Shown here in pieces: positions 35,306-45,002 of a stretch of 64,000 nucleotides of DNA. Origin of the DNA: Bifidobacterium psychraerophilum (GTDB lineage: Bacteria > Actinomycetota > Actinomycetes > Actinomycetales > Bifidobacteriaceae); the NCBI RefSeq assembly GCF_000741705.1, contig NZ_JGZI01000010.1, positions 620,001 through 684,000 on the forward strand, in the 5' to 3' direction. How positions within the stretch are numbered: position 1 is the stretch's first letter; each line of letters begins with the position of its first letter. Both the position numbers and the translations under genes were made by a program. The notes under the pieces are model-generated. The model saw nothing but the letters and a program-made list of their open reading frames with translations. It had not been told where the DNA came from and did no database searches.

Positions 35306-37600
35306 ATGTGCATGTCGAGCTACTCTTCACAACTCCAAGAAGAACAACGGGCAACAGACCATGCTTATCAGCGTCTGGATTCGTTGCGATCCCAGACTCG
35401 TTCGCGCCTTGACGCGGTCCGGGCCGCCGGTTCTCACGGTTCGCCCACACAGCGCACGGAACGCGATTCCTTCGCCACCATGTATGAGGACAGGCTGACG
35501 CAACTGCGCGCGGTGGAGGACCGGCTTGTGTTCGGCAGAATCGACAGCACCGCGGGCGAACGCCGGTACATCGGCCGCATCGGTCTCTCCAGCGAGGACC
35601 ACGAGCCGATCCTGACCGATTGGCGGGCCGATGCGGCTCGTCCCTTCTACGAGGCGACGCCATCGAATCACGGCGATATCGTCATGCGCAGGCACATCAC
35701 CCTCAGCTTCCGATCGGTGATAGGGCTTGAGGACGAGGTGCTCGATCTCCAATCCCCCCAGATCGGACAGGCATCGAACTCCGGCACACTCACCGGAGAG
35801 GGCGCTTTGCTGGCATCGCTGAGTTCGAAACGCACAGGGAAGATGACCGATATCGTGGCCACCATCCAGGCCGAACAGGATCGCATCATCCGCTCCCTCA
35901 TGTCCAGGGCGATTGTGGTTCAGGGCGGGCCCGGCACAGGGAAAACCGCCGTCGCGCTCCACAGGGCCGCTTACCTGCTTTACACGCATCGCAGCACGCT
36001 CGAACGTTCGGGCGTCCTCGTCGTGGGTCCCAGTCCGGCATTCCTGCATTACATCGACCAGGTCCTCCCCTCATTGGGGGAAACCGGCGTGGTCAGCCGG
36101 ACGATAGCCGACCTGATTCCAGGGGTCAGCGCCACGCATCTCGACAGTCCCAAAGCCGCCCAGCTCAAAGGCGACCGCAGAATGGCGAGGGCGATAGCCA
36201 ACGCCATCGCCGCACGCGTCCGCATTCCCGAAAAGCTGCCCACCGTGAACATCAACGGCATCTCCGTCAGCGTGCTCGCCGCGGATATCCGGCAGGCGCA
36301 GGAGGCTGCGCGCCACAGCCGACAGACGCACAATCAGGCACGGAACACCTTCGTGCGCACGATGATCCATCTGCTCACGGCCAGGTATGGCGAGCAGCTC
36401 GATTACACGCCCGAGCAATCGGAACTGTCCCAGGCGACATCCATGCTGCGCATGAATGATGAGATCCGCAAGACGCTCAACCTCGCATGGCTGCCGATGA
36501 ATGCCGCATGGCTGATCGACAGCCTGTGGGCGGATACGAAGCGACTGTCCAGATACGCCCCGTGGCTGAGCGGCGACGATCTGCAAACCCTGCACAGGCC
36601 CGCGCATTCACCGATCACCACATCGGACATCCCCCTGCTCGACGAGGCGATGGATCTGCTCGGCCCGGATCCCAAAGCCGCATCACGATCCGCGATGCAG
36701 CGTGAGCAGGAACGCAACGACGAACAGTTCGCAAAGGATACGCTTGCGCAGAACGGCATCGGCACCGGACTGGTGACGTCCCGCATGCTCCTCGACCAGA
36801 TGCAGAGCGACGACTCCGAGATGATGTCCCAACGCGCGGCCTCGGACAGGCAATGGGCGTATGGGCATATCGTCGTCGATGAGGCCCAGGAGCTCACGCC
36901 GATGGAGTGGCGGATGCTGATGCGCAGATGCCCTTCACGTTCATTCACCATCGTCGGGGACGTCGCACAGACATCCTCGCTCGCGGGATCCAGATCCTGG
37001 GAACGCTCGATGAACCGCCTCTTCGGCGAGGACGGCTGGGATCTCAATGAGTTGACCATCAACTACCGCAATCCACGTGAGGTGAGCAATCTCGCGTCCA
37101 CCTTCGCGCAATCCGAGGGCCTGTACATCTCGACGGTGAACGCCGTGCGTGATGTGCCGGGATCGCTCCAGACCATTCACGTGGAGCATGATGAGGATCT
37201 CATCGACGCGGTATGCACCAGCGCGACGGAACTCACACGCAGATTCATCGGCCAGGACGGTTCGGGCAGAATCGCGATCATCACGGATGACACGCTGATC
37301 GGGTCCGTCAGGGACTCCCTCCACGATCACCTCAGGCGGGAGCTGGGAGAGCACGAATTCACCAGACTGGCCTCGCAGAACCAGTGGAACCGCCAGATCA
37401 ACGTGTGCAACGCCCAGGAGGTGAAGGGGATGGAATACGATGCGGTCGTGCTCGTCGAACCGGGCATCATCGAGGAGAACGCCGCCTCACGTCTGGTCGC
37501 CGCATCGGATCTGTACGTGGCGATGACCCGTCCCACACAGCAACTGGTCATTATTCGCACACGGCGTGACGCTGACGACCTCCCGCTATACAGTGAGTAG
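35306..37600 (+). CDS. HelD/HelR-like UvrD-family ATPase
   Basis: Superfamily 1 ATPase of 764 residues. An N-terminal helical arm (QLQEEQRATDHAYQRLDSLR) is followed by the HelD-type block YIGRIGLSSEDHEPILTDWR and ARPFYEATPS, motif I (GGPGTGKTAVALHRA), a long insert, motif II (HIVVDEAQELTPMEWRML), motif III/IV (GDVAQTSS, NYRNP) and C-terminal VKGMEYDAVVLVEPG and LYVAMTRPTQQL. These features match HelD/HelR, which release stalled or drug-bound RNA polymerase. No rifamycin-associated element was seen upstream. AGGA is five bases before ATG 35306. Divergent from mraZ. Confidence 0.85.
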   Translation: MCMSSYSSQLQEEQRATDHAYQRLDSLRSQTRSRLDAVRAAGSHGSPTQRTERDSFATMYEDRLTQLRAVEDRLVFGRIDSTAGERRYIGRIGLSSEDHEPILTDWRADAARPFYEATPSNHGDIVMRRHITLSFRSVIGLEDEVLDLQSPQIGQASNSGTLTGEGALLASLSSKRTGKMTDIVATIQAEQDRIIRSLMSRAIVVQGGPGTGKTAVALHRAAYLLYTHRSTLERSGVLVVGPSPAFLHYIDQVLPSLGETGVVSRTIADLIPGVSATHLDSPKAAQLKGDRRMARAIANAIAARVRIPEKLPTVNINGISVSVLAADIRQAQEAARHSRQTHNQARNTFVRTMIHLLTARYGEQLDYTPEQSELSQATSMLRMNDEIRKTLNLAWLPMNAAWLIDSLWADTKRLSRYAPWLSGDDLQTLHRPAHSPITTSDIPLLDEAMDLLGPDPKAASRSAMQREQERNDEQFAKDTLAQNGIGTGLVTSRMLLDQMQSDDSEMMSQRAASDRQWAYGHIVVDEAQELTPMEWRMLMRRCPSRSFTIVGDVAQTSSLAGSRSWERSMNRLFGEDGWDLNELTINYRNPREVSNLASTFAQSEGLYISTVNAVRDVPGSLQTIHVEHDEDLIDAVCTSATELTRRFIGQDGSGRIAIITDDTLIGSVRDSLHDHLRRELGEHEFTRLASQNQWNRQINVCNAQEVKGMEYDAVVLVEPGIIEENAASRLVAASDLYVAMTRPTQQLVIIRTRRDADDLPLYSE

Positions 37601-37601
37601 C

Positions 37602-38798
37602 ATGCCTAAAGCACTGTTACTGGAGAATATTCATCCCTTTGCCGCCGAATCACTTCGTAAGCATGGTTTCGAAGTCATCACCATGAAAGGCGCCCTCCCC
37701 CAGGACGAGCTCATTGCATCCCTTGAGGGCGTGGATCTCCTAGGCATTCGATCTAAGACGAATGTGACCCACACCGTGCTGAACGCATGTCCGCAACTCT
37801 CCGCCGTGGGATGCTTCTGCATCGGCACGAACCAGGTGGATCTGGCCGCGGCCGCCGAACAGGGCGTGGCCGTGTTCAACGCCCCGTACTCGAACACCCG
37901 CTCGGTGGTGGAGCTTGTGGTGTGCGACATCATTTGTCTGATGCGTCGCATTCCCGCCCACACCCATCACCTGCGCCATGGACTGTGGGACAAGTCGGCC
38001 AGCGGTTCGCACGAAGTCAGGGGCAAGACCCTGGGCATCGTGGGATACGGCAACATCGGCTCACAACTTTCGGTTCTGGCCGAAGCGCTCGGCATGCGCG
38101 TCATCTTCTACGATCTTGAAGAGAAGCTCGCCCTGGGCAACGCCCATCGCGCTTCCAGCCTGGAAGAGCTGCTGCTGCAGTCGGATGCCGTCACCATTCA
38201 TGTCGATGGCAGGAAATCCAACACCGGCTTCTTCGGCGAGGATCAGTTCGCCCACATGAAGGAGGGCGCGATTTTCATCAACCTCTCCCGTGGTTTCGTA
38301 GCGGATCTCGACGCCCTGAAACGTCATCTCGATTCCGGTCACCTCTCAGGGGCGGCAGTGGACGTCTTCCCTGTCGAACCGCGCAAAAGCGGGGATGCCT
38401 TCGAGTCCGATCTCGCCGATGAGGACAACATCATCCTGACACCTCATATCGGTGGCTCGACCCTCGAAGCACAGGAGTCCATAGGGCATTTCGTGGCCCA
38501 GAGACTGCAGGACTACTGGGAGAAAGGGTCCACCACACTGTCCGTGAACATGCCCCAGCTGACGCTAGGCCCGAACACTGGTGCGGTGCGCATAGCCCAT
38601 CTGCACCAGAACTTCCCCGGCGTGCTCGCCCGTTTGAATCAGGTGCTCGGCGAGGAGAACATCAACGTCACGGCGCAGTCGCTGGCCACCGAAGGCGAAC
38701 TGGGCTATGTGGTGACCGATCTTTCGAACGCGCCAAGCCGTGAGACGCTCAAGGCGCTTCACGACGTCAACGGGACCGTGGAGGTCCGGGTCATCTGA
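37602..38798 (+). CDS. serA: D-3-phosphoglycerate dehydrogenase
   Basis: First step of serine synthesis. 398 residues: N-terminal substrate domain, NAD motif LGIVGYGNIGSQLSVLAEAL, catalytic Arg (NLSRGFVADLDAL), Glu (AVDVFPVEP) and His (LTPHIGGSTLEAQE), then a C-terminal ACT domain (HLHQNFPGVLARLNQVLGEE), the usual serine-feedback site. It is the short E. coli-like form. Start ATG 37602 directly follows the helicase stop; the extra 12 codons to 37566 lie within the helicase end. Confidence 0.94.
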   Translation: MPKALLLENIHPFAAESLRKHGFEVITMKGALPQDELIASLEGVDLLGIRSKTNVTHTVLNACPQLSAVGCFCIGTNQVDLAAAAEQGVAVFNAPYSNTRSVVELVVCDIICLMRRIPAHTHHLRHGLWDKSASGSHEVRGKTLGIVGYGNIGSQLSVLAEALGMRVIFYDLEEKLALGNAHRASSLEELLLQSDAVTIHVDGRKSNTGFFGEDQFAHMKEGAIFINLSRGFVADLDALKRHLDSGHLSGAAVDVFPVEPRKSGDAFESDLADEDNIILTPHIGGSTLEAQESIGHFVAQRLQDYWEKGSTTLSVNMPQLTLGPNTGAVRIAHLHQNFPGVLARLNQVLGEENINVTAQSLATEGELGYVVTDLSNAPSRETLKALHDVNGTVEVRVI

Positions 38799-38819
38799 GA
38801 CCAACAGTCGACCGTACGA

Positions 38820-38886
38820 AAGCAGGCTGTGCGATCGGACATGGAATCCTTAAGGGGATGGCCATGTCGGATCGCACAGCCTGCTT
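38820..38886. terminator. Bidirectional terminator between serA and nrdR
   Basis: Bases 38820-38844 pair with 38862-38886 in a 25-position stem with a single G-G mismatch; the outer arm is AAGCAGGCTGTGCGATC. The loop is 17 bases. It lies between convergent serA and nrdR. Confidence 0.85.
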
Positions 38887-38905
38887 GTGTTATCGCCCGG
38901 GAAGA

Positions 38906-39367
38906 TCAGAGATCGAAATGCATTTCGCCGTTCCTGAGCTCGGATATGGCATGCTCGAAGTCATCCAGTCCATTGAAATTCTGATAGACGCTGGCGAATC
39001 GCAGATAGGCCACTTCATCAAGGTCGCGTAGGGGCCCCAGGATGGCCCGGCCGACCTCATCGGATTTGATTTCCGCCATGCCACGTGATCTGAGGTCCTC
39101 CTCGACCTGTTGACCCAAAGACTTCAGATCGTCCTCCTTGATCGGACGACCTTGGCACGCCTTACGCACCCCTGAAATCACCTTGTCGCGGTTGAACGGT
39201 TCGGCGCTGCCCGAACGCTTCTTCACCAGAAGCATCGTGGTCTCGACGGTGGTGAATCGCTTCGAGCACACCGGGCATTCCCTGCGTCGTCGTATTGAGT
39301 ATCCGTCGTCACTGATGCGCGTATCGATGACTTTGGTATCGGAGTTCTGGCAGAAAGGACAATGCAT
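38906..39367 (-). CDS. nrdR: Ribonucleotide reductase repressor NrdR
   Basis: 153 residues. Zinc ribbon [17 protein letters not shown] with [10 protein letters not shown], then the ATP-cone domain ([20 protein letters not shown], then [19 protein letters not shown]). It represses nrd genes when dATP is high. No SD is evident before ATG 39367; TATAGT ends seven bases upstream, so the mRNA may be leaderless. Confidence 0.96.
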   Translation of the reverse strand: MHCPFCQNSDTKVIDTRISDDGYSIRRRRECPVCSKRFTTVETTMLLVKKRSGSAEPFNRDKVISGVRKACQGRPIKEDDLKSLGQQVEEDLRSRGMAEIKSDEVGRAILGPLRDLDEVAYLRFASVYQNFNGLDDFEHAISELRNGEMHFDL

Positions 39368-39370
39368 AGC

Positions 39371-39386
39371 TCAGACTATAGTCTGA
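39371..39386. promoter_or_regulatory. Perfect 16-bp palindrome at the nrdR promoter
   Basis: TCAGACTATAGTCTGA is fully self-complementary and encloses the -10-like TATAGT, three bases before the nrdR start. It could be an operator for NrdR itself or another regulator. Confidence 0.5.
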
Positions 39387-39526
39387 CCACCAGAAGCAGT
39401 GTCTTGCGCTCATCGGCGAGCGAAGCCTGCGTGCATCATCAGCGAAGGTGGCTGCGCATATGCGGTCCGTAGATCACGGGCAGAGGAAGCAGCCTGTCAA
39501 GATCGGATTCCGCTTCACCACAGGAT

Positions 39527-39883
39527 TCAGGAGGCCTCGACGGGCACCACAAGACGCTGACCGGCGGTGAGCGCCGCTGAATCCAGATTGTTCAGATCCA
39601 TCAGCTCGTTGACGGTTTCGGAAACGTCGTGACCCGCAGGTGTGATGCTTGAGGCATATGCCCACAGGGTATCGCCCGGACGGACGGTATATGAGGTCAC
39701 CGAAACGGCTCCGGTCGCCGAATCGGCGTTCTCCGGCGTCACCATCGCGAAGACACCGAAGGCGATCCCCACGGCCAGCAGGGTCGCCGTCACCTTGCCC
39801 CGTAGCGTCAACCTCATATGTTGCGATGTCCTCGCAGGATGCGATTGACTGCGTACCGCGGCACCACTGATTGCAACACTCAT
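39527..39883 (-). CDS. LysM protein, probable SOS-induced division inhibitor (YneA/DivS-like position)
   Basis: Small protein with one helix (GKVTATLLAVGIAFGVFAMV) and a C-terminal LysM domain (SYTVRPGDTLWAYASSI ... LNNLDSAALTAGQRLVVP). It is divergent from lexA and shares its LexA boxes, the same arrangement as YneA in Firmicutes and the SOS division suppressors of actinobacteria; function is inferred from this. The start is uncertain: ATG 39883, 39925 or 39961 are all in frame and none has an ideal SD. Confidence 0.75.
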   Translation of the reverse strand: MSVAISGAAVRSQSHPARTSQHMRLTLRGKVTATLLAVGIAFGVFAMVTPENADSATGAVSVTSYTVRPGDTLWAYASSITPAGHDVSETVNELMDLNNLDSAALTAGQRLVVPVEAS

Positions 39884-39986
39884 TTCCAACACCGCCTTCT
39901 TGACTTCGCGTTCTCTGTCCCGCATGCCGCCATTCGATCCGATATCCGAAGGGCTCGGCATGAAGCAACTGTTCAAACAAGCCTTT

Positions 39987-40069
39987 CGAACATCTGTTCT
40001 ATCGAACAACTGTTCTGATTGTGGCACATCTGTTCGAAAGTTGCAAGTGCTTTTTCGAACAGATGTTTG
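39987..40069. promoter_or_regulatory. Cluster of LexA (SOS) boxes
   Basis: Matches to CGAAC-N4-GTTCG: CGAACATCTGTTCT (39987-40000), CGAACAACTGTTCT (40003-40016), a half-degenerate site ending ATCTGTTCG (40023-40036), and CGAACAGATGTTTG (40056-40069). The first pair face the LysM gene; the last overlaps the lexA -35 box. Confidence 0.85.
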
Positions 40070-40095
40070 ATTTCACAGTGTGGACACGGTAGACT
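40067..40095 (+). promoter_or_regulatory. lexA promoter
   Basis: TTGATT (40067-40072), 17-base spacer, TAGACT (40090-40095). The -35 box overlaps the last LexA box, consistent with autorepression. SD AAAGGA precedes the GTG start at 40122. Confidence 0.65.
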
Positions 40096-40121
40096 GTTGA
40101 AAACGACCGAAAGGAACCGCT

Positions 40122-40889
40122 GTGAGCACCATCCCTTTTCCCCCGCAAGGTGAAACAGAAGCTTCGCGGCAGGACGCGCTGACCCCGCGTCAAAGCAAAG
40201 TGCTCAATGCCATTCGCACACATATATCGGCGCGTGGATTCGCACCGTCATTTCGAGAGATCGGCGACGTCGCCGGTCTGAAAAGCCCTTCCTCGGTCAA
40301 ACACCAACTTGAGGTGCTTGAGGAAAAAGGCTATATCCGCATGAGCGCGAACAAAGGCCGGGCGATAGAACTCATCGAGGACGGCCAATCCGCGACGGAT
40401 AGGGATGAATTCGGAACTTCACCGACCCGAGGCCACTCCGGTGCCGGCGATGACGGGATCTCCACAATCGTTCCCTTCCCCGACATTCAGGAGACGGCAA
40501 GCGCATCCCTTCTCGAATCGCATGATGTGCCGCTGGTGGGAAGGATCGCCGCGGGCGAGCCCATCACGGCGGAGCAGCATGTTGAAGACGTGATGAGACT
40601 GCCCGAACGCCTTACCGGATCCGGCCAGCTCTTCATGCTCGAGGTCCACGGGGATTCAATGGTCGATGCCGCCATATGCGACGGGGACTTCGTCGTGGTC
40701 AGGGAACAGCAGAGCGCACAGAACGGCGATATCGTCGCCGCGCTACTCGACGATGAGGCGACGGTCAAGACCTTCCGTCAGGAGCATGGCCATACCTGGC
40801 TGATTCCCCACAATCCCGCATACTCCCCCATCGACGGCACTCATGCCTCGATCATGGGCAAAGTGGTGACCGTCCTCAGGAAGATCTGA
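40122..40889 (+). CDS. lexA: SOS repressor LexA
   Basis: 255 residues, GTG start with AAAGGA seven bases upstream. Winged helix at residues 20-75 (FAPSFREIGDVAGLKSPSSV). The self-cleavage bond is Ala144-Gly145 (RIAAGEP), with catalytic Ser179 (GDSM) and Lys216 (ATVKTF). A linker of about 45 residues between domains is longer than in E. coli. Its stop overlaps the end of the convergent CDF gene by 14 bases. Confidence 0.96.
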   Translation: MSTIPFPPQGETEASRQDALTPRQSKVLNAIRTHISARGFAPSFREIGDVAGLKSPSSVKHQLEVLEEKGYIRMSANKGRAIELIEDGQSATDRDEFGTSPTRGHSGAGDDGISTIVPFPDIQETASASLLESHDVPLVGRIAAGEPITAEQHVEDVMRLPERLTGSGQLFMLEVHGDSMVDAAICDGDFVVVREQQSAQNGDIVAALLDDEATVKTFRQEHGHTWLIPHNPAYSPIDGTHASIMGKVVTVLRKI

Positions 40890-41895
40890 GAGCGACACTT
40901 CCGGCTTTGGCACGGGCATCGGAAGGGATGTCGGAGGACTGCTGGGCCTCATCATGCAAACCGGACTCATGGTGTTGCATATAGCCCTCGGGTTCCAACT
41001 GGAAGGTCGTGTGCTCGATGCTGACCGGGAAATGCTCCCGCAGACACTCCTGCATGGAGGCCAGAACGCGGCTGGCATCCTTCATGCTCAGTCCGGAATC
41101 GACAACCACATGTGCCGTCAGACGTGGCAGACCCGAGGCGACGGTGCCCGCATGCAGGTCGTGGACCAGCACCACGTGATCCACATGCTCCAGATGCTCC
41201 TTGACGGCCTCCAGATCAAGCCCTTTCGGTGTTTCCTCAAGCAGGACACGCAGGCTGTCGATCAGCAGCTTGATGGATCGGGGAACGATCAGGAGGGCTA
41301 TGGCCGCACCGGCGACAGCATCGAATCCGGACCAACCCGTCGTCAGCATCACCACAGCGGATATCACGACCGCGACCGAACCCAGCGCATCGTTCATGAC
41401 CTCAAGGAAGGCCGCCCGCATATTCATATTGTCGTTGTGCTGCGCCGCAAGCACCACGATCGACGCGATATTCGAAAGCAGACCCAGAATACCGAAGAAG
41501 AGCAGCAGCCCGAGATCCTGCACACCATCCGCTGCCGGATTGCTCAGACGCAAAACCGCCTCGACCAGGGCGTAGCAACCCACCGCGAGCAATACCGCGG
41601 CACCCGCCGCAGCGGTGATCACTTCCAGACGTGCCCAGCCCCAGGTCTTCTCGTTGGTGGGGCGCCTGCGCATCAGCGTGGCCGTCACCAGTGAGGCCGT
41701 AAGCACCGCCACATCGGTGAGCATATGCCCGGCGTCGACCAGCAAGGCCAGGCTGCCGGTGATGTAGGCACCAACCACCTCGGCCACCAGGACCAGCGAG
41801 GTGAAGGAAAGCGTGAAGGCCAGCCTGCGTTGATGACTACGGGCCGAAGATTGCCGACCGGATGTCTGCTCGGCCCAGGTTTCAGTGTCGTTCAT
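40876..41895 (-). CDS. Cation diffusion facilitator (CDF) metal exporter
   Basis: 339 residues with six helices: SFTSLVLVAEVVGAYITGSL, then LLVDAGHMLTDVAVL containing HxxxD in helix 2. Helix 5 reads AAFLEVMNDALGSVAVVISA, where the usual HxxxD is ExxxD. A C-terminal cytoplasmic ferredoxin-like domain follows (LVHDLHAGTVASG, LTAHVVVD). It exports Zn2+ or a similar divalent ion by proton antiport. ATG 41895 was chosen over 41934, which lies in a repeated ATGC run. Confidence 0.9.
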   Translation of the reverse strand: MNDTETWAEQTSGRQSSARSHQRRLAFTLSFTSLVLVAEVVGAYITGSLALLVDAGHMLTDVAVLTASLVTATLMRRRPTNEKTWGWARLEVITAAAGAAVLLAVGCYALVEAVLRLSNPAADGVQDLGLLLFFGILGLLSNIASIVVLAAQHNDNMNMRAAFLEVMNDALGSVAVVISAVVMLTTGWSGFDAVAGAAIALLIVPRSIKLLIDSLRVLLEETPKGLDLEAVKEHLEHVDHVVLVHDLHAGTVASGLPRLTAHVVVDSGLSMKDASRVLASMQECLREHFPVSIEHTTFQLEPEGYMQHHESGLHDEAQQSSDIPSDARAKAGSVALRSS

Positions 41896-42091
41896 ATCCC
41901 GCATGCGGCCGACTATACCCCGGATCGCATGCATGCAACACAGTTCAGCGGAATTTCATGCAAGGGCGGCACACCCTGGAATCCCCATCATGGTCAGCAA
42001 CCGGAGGCATACCTGCGATCCGACGACACTCCGGCCGCCTCCGTAGATTCGTGCCATGCGGATGCCGTTAACGGTCACCGCAGATACAACA

Positions 42092-42126
42092 AGGCGGGCC
42101 CTCGACCTGAATCGAGTGGCCCGCCT
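42092..42126 (-). terminator. Terminator of ldh
   Basis: AGGCGGGCC (42092-42100) with GGCCCGCCT (42118-42126), plus inner CTCGA/TCGAG with one bulged base; on the leftward strand it is followed by TTGTTGT. It lies about 20 bases after the ldh stop. Confidence 0.75.
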
Positions 42127-42144
42127 GTTCCGAGAACGAAGCTA

Positions 42145-43122
<978 letters not shown>

Positions 43123-43236
43123 TTAGCAATGACCTAGGGATTGATGAGATCACAATCCACAATACTTATTCACTCTATCTTCACTAGATGACGTTTGCGA
43201 ATCGATGCACGGTGTCAGCGTCGCCCAAGTCGGCGC

Positions 43237-44817
43237 TTAGTCCGCCGCCTGGTCGACGATCAGGGCAGCGGTCCTGCTATCGACGTCCGCATCCACGAGA
43301 ATCCCGTCATTCGTGTATTCCACCGAAGACACCTTGCCATACTCCCTGATCTGGGACACCAGCGATCCGCTGGTGTACGGCAGCAAGGCGTGAACGTGCA
43401 CGTCGGGCACCGGAAGCTTCGACTCCACCGCCTCCCTCAATGCGGCAAGTCCATAGCCCGACTGCGCGGAGACCACGAATGACCCTGCGTCCAGTTGCTT
43501 GAGGCGTTCACGCTGAACCTCGCTGATGCGATCAGCCTTGTTGAAGACGATGATGCGCGGTATCGACTCCGCCCCCGGGATGTCGGTGAGCACCGTATTC
43601 ACCGCATCGATCTGGGAGAAGGGATCAGGATGCGAACCATCCACGACGTGAATGATCAGGTCGGCCGCGGCCACCTCCTCCAATGTGGATTTGAATGCCT
43701 CGACCAACTGTGTCGGCAATCGCCGTACGAAACCGACGGTGTCCACATAGGCGTAATAGCGCCCATCGGGGGTCTGCGCCCTGCGTACCGCCGTATCCAG
43801 GGTCGCGAACAAGGCGTTCTCGACCAACTCCCCCGAGCCGGTCAACCTGTTCGTCAGCGATGACTTGCCCGCGTTCGTGTACCCGACCACCGCGATCGTC
43901 GGCATGCCGAAACGCCTTCTCGAGCCACGTTTCACATCACGCGCCGGTGCCATCTGCCTGATCTGCCTGCGCAGTTTCGCAATGCGGGTGCGAATCACGC
44001 GCCGGTCCATTTCGATTTTGGTCTCACCGGGACCTCGCGAACCGATACCGCCCGCCTGGCCTGCGGCCTGACCTCCAGCCTGCCGTGAAAGCGAGGCGCC
44101 CCAGCCTCGCAGCCTCGGGAGCATGTATTCGAGCTGCGCGAGCTCCACTTGGGCCTTGCCCTCGCGGCTGGTGGCGTGCTGGGCGAAGATGTCGAGGATG
44201 ACGGCGGTGCGGTCCACGACCTTCACCTTCGTCGCATCCTCCAAAGCCCTACGTTGGGACGGCGGCAGATCGTCATCGACGATGATCGTATCGGCCTCGA
44301 GCTTGGCGACGATACCCGCAAGCTCATAGGCCTTGCCCGAACCCACATATGTCGCGCGGTCGGGCACGTTGCGGTGCTGCAGCAGCCCATCGAGCACCTC
44401 GGCGCCCGCCGTCTGCGCCAGGGCCGAAAGCTCCCTGAGGGATTCCTCGGCCTGCGCCAGACTCGATGTGGCACTGGACCAGACGCCGACGAGCACCACG
44501 CGCTCCAGACGGAGTTTGCGATATTCGACTTCGGTGACATCCTGGAGTTCGCCAAGACCCGCGACGTGTTTGAGCTCATTACGCTGCTGCCGCTCGACCC
44601 ACTCCTGCCGGGAGCGTTCATCCTGATCGTCGCGGCGCCCATCGAGCAGCACCTCGGATTGTTCCTGCAGGGGCTCGGATTGAGGTCGTCTCTCCACATC
44701 ATGCCCGGCCCGAAGAACACCTGCGGTCACGGCATGATCCGCCGCTCCGCCGTCTTCTGTATTATGGTCATGGTTCTGCGCGAACGAATCGGCTGGCAAA
44801 CGTTGAGTCAAAGGCAC
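43237..44817 (-). CDS. hflX: Ribosome-associated GTPase HflX
   Basis: 526 residues if the GTG at 44817 is used. N-terminal HflX domain (LERVVLVGVWSS, TYVGSGKAYELA, DDDLPPSQRRALED), the Gly-rich linker GGIGSRGPGETKIEMDRR, then the G domain: G1 GYTNAGKSS, G3 DTVGF, G4 NKAD. HflX splits stalled or hibernating ribosomes. The first 100 residues are hydrophilic and variable and the SD is poor, so the real start may be further in. Confidence 0.93.
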   Translation of the reverse strand: MPLTQRLPADSFAQNHDHNTEDGGAADHAVTAGVLRAGHDVERRPQSEPLQEQSEVLLDGRRDDQDERSRQEWVERQQRNELKHVAGLGELQDVTEVEYRKLRLERVVLVGVWSSATSSLAQAEESLRELSALAQTAGAEVLDGLLQHRNVPDRATYVGSGKAYELAGIVAKLEADTIIVDDDLPPSQRRALEDATKVKVVDRTAVILDIFAQHATSREGKAQVELAQLEYMLPRLRGWGASLSRQAGGQAAGQAGGIGSRGPGETKIEMDRRVIRTRIAKLRRQIRQMAPARDVKRGSRRRFGMPTIAVVGYTNAGKSSLTNRLTGSGELVENALFATLDTAVRRAQTPDGRYYAYVDTVGFVRRLPTQLVEAFKSTLEEVAAADLIIHVVDGSHPDPFSQIDAVNTVLTDIPGAESIPRIIVFNKADRISEVQRERLKQLDAGSFVVSAQSGYGLAALREAVESKLPVPDVHVHALLPYTSGSLVSQIREYGKVSSVEYTNDGILVDADVDSRTAALIVDQAAD

Positions 44818-45002
44818 CTCTGCATACGAAAATCTCGATTTGATTGTGACCCTTTATTATCATCGAGTGAGTAGACATTGTGCCGTCGGGATTGTGCGCA
44901 TGGCATATGACGGATGACGCCACAGATACGACATGGCTGGATGCAGCAGGCGGCGACGGGGAAGCACAGAGCGGATGGCAAACACAGGCAGGGTGAGGAA
45001 GC

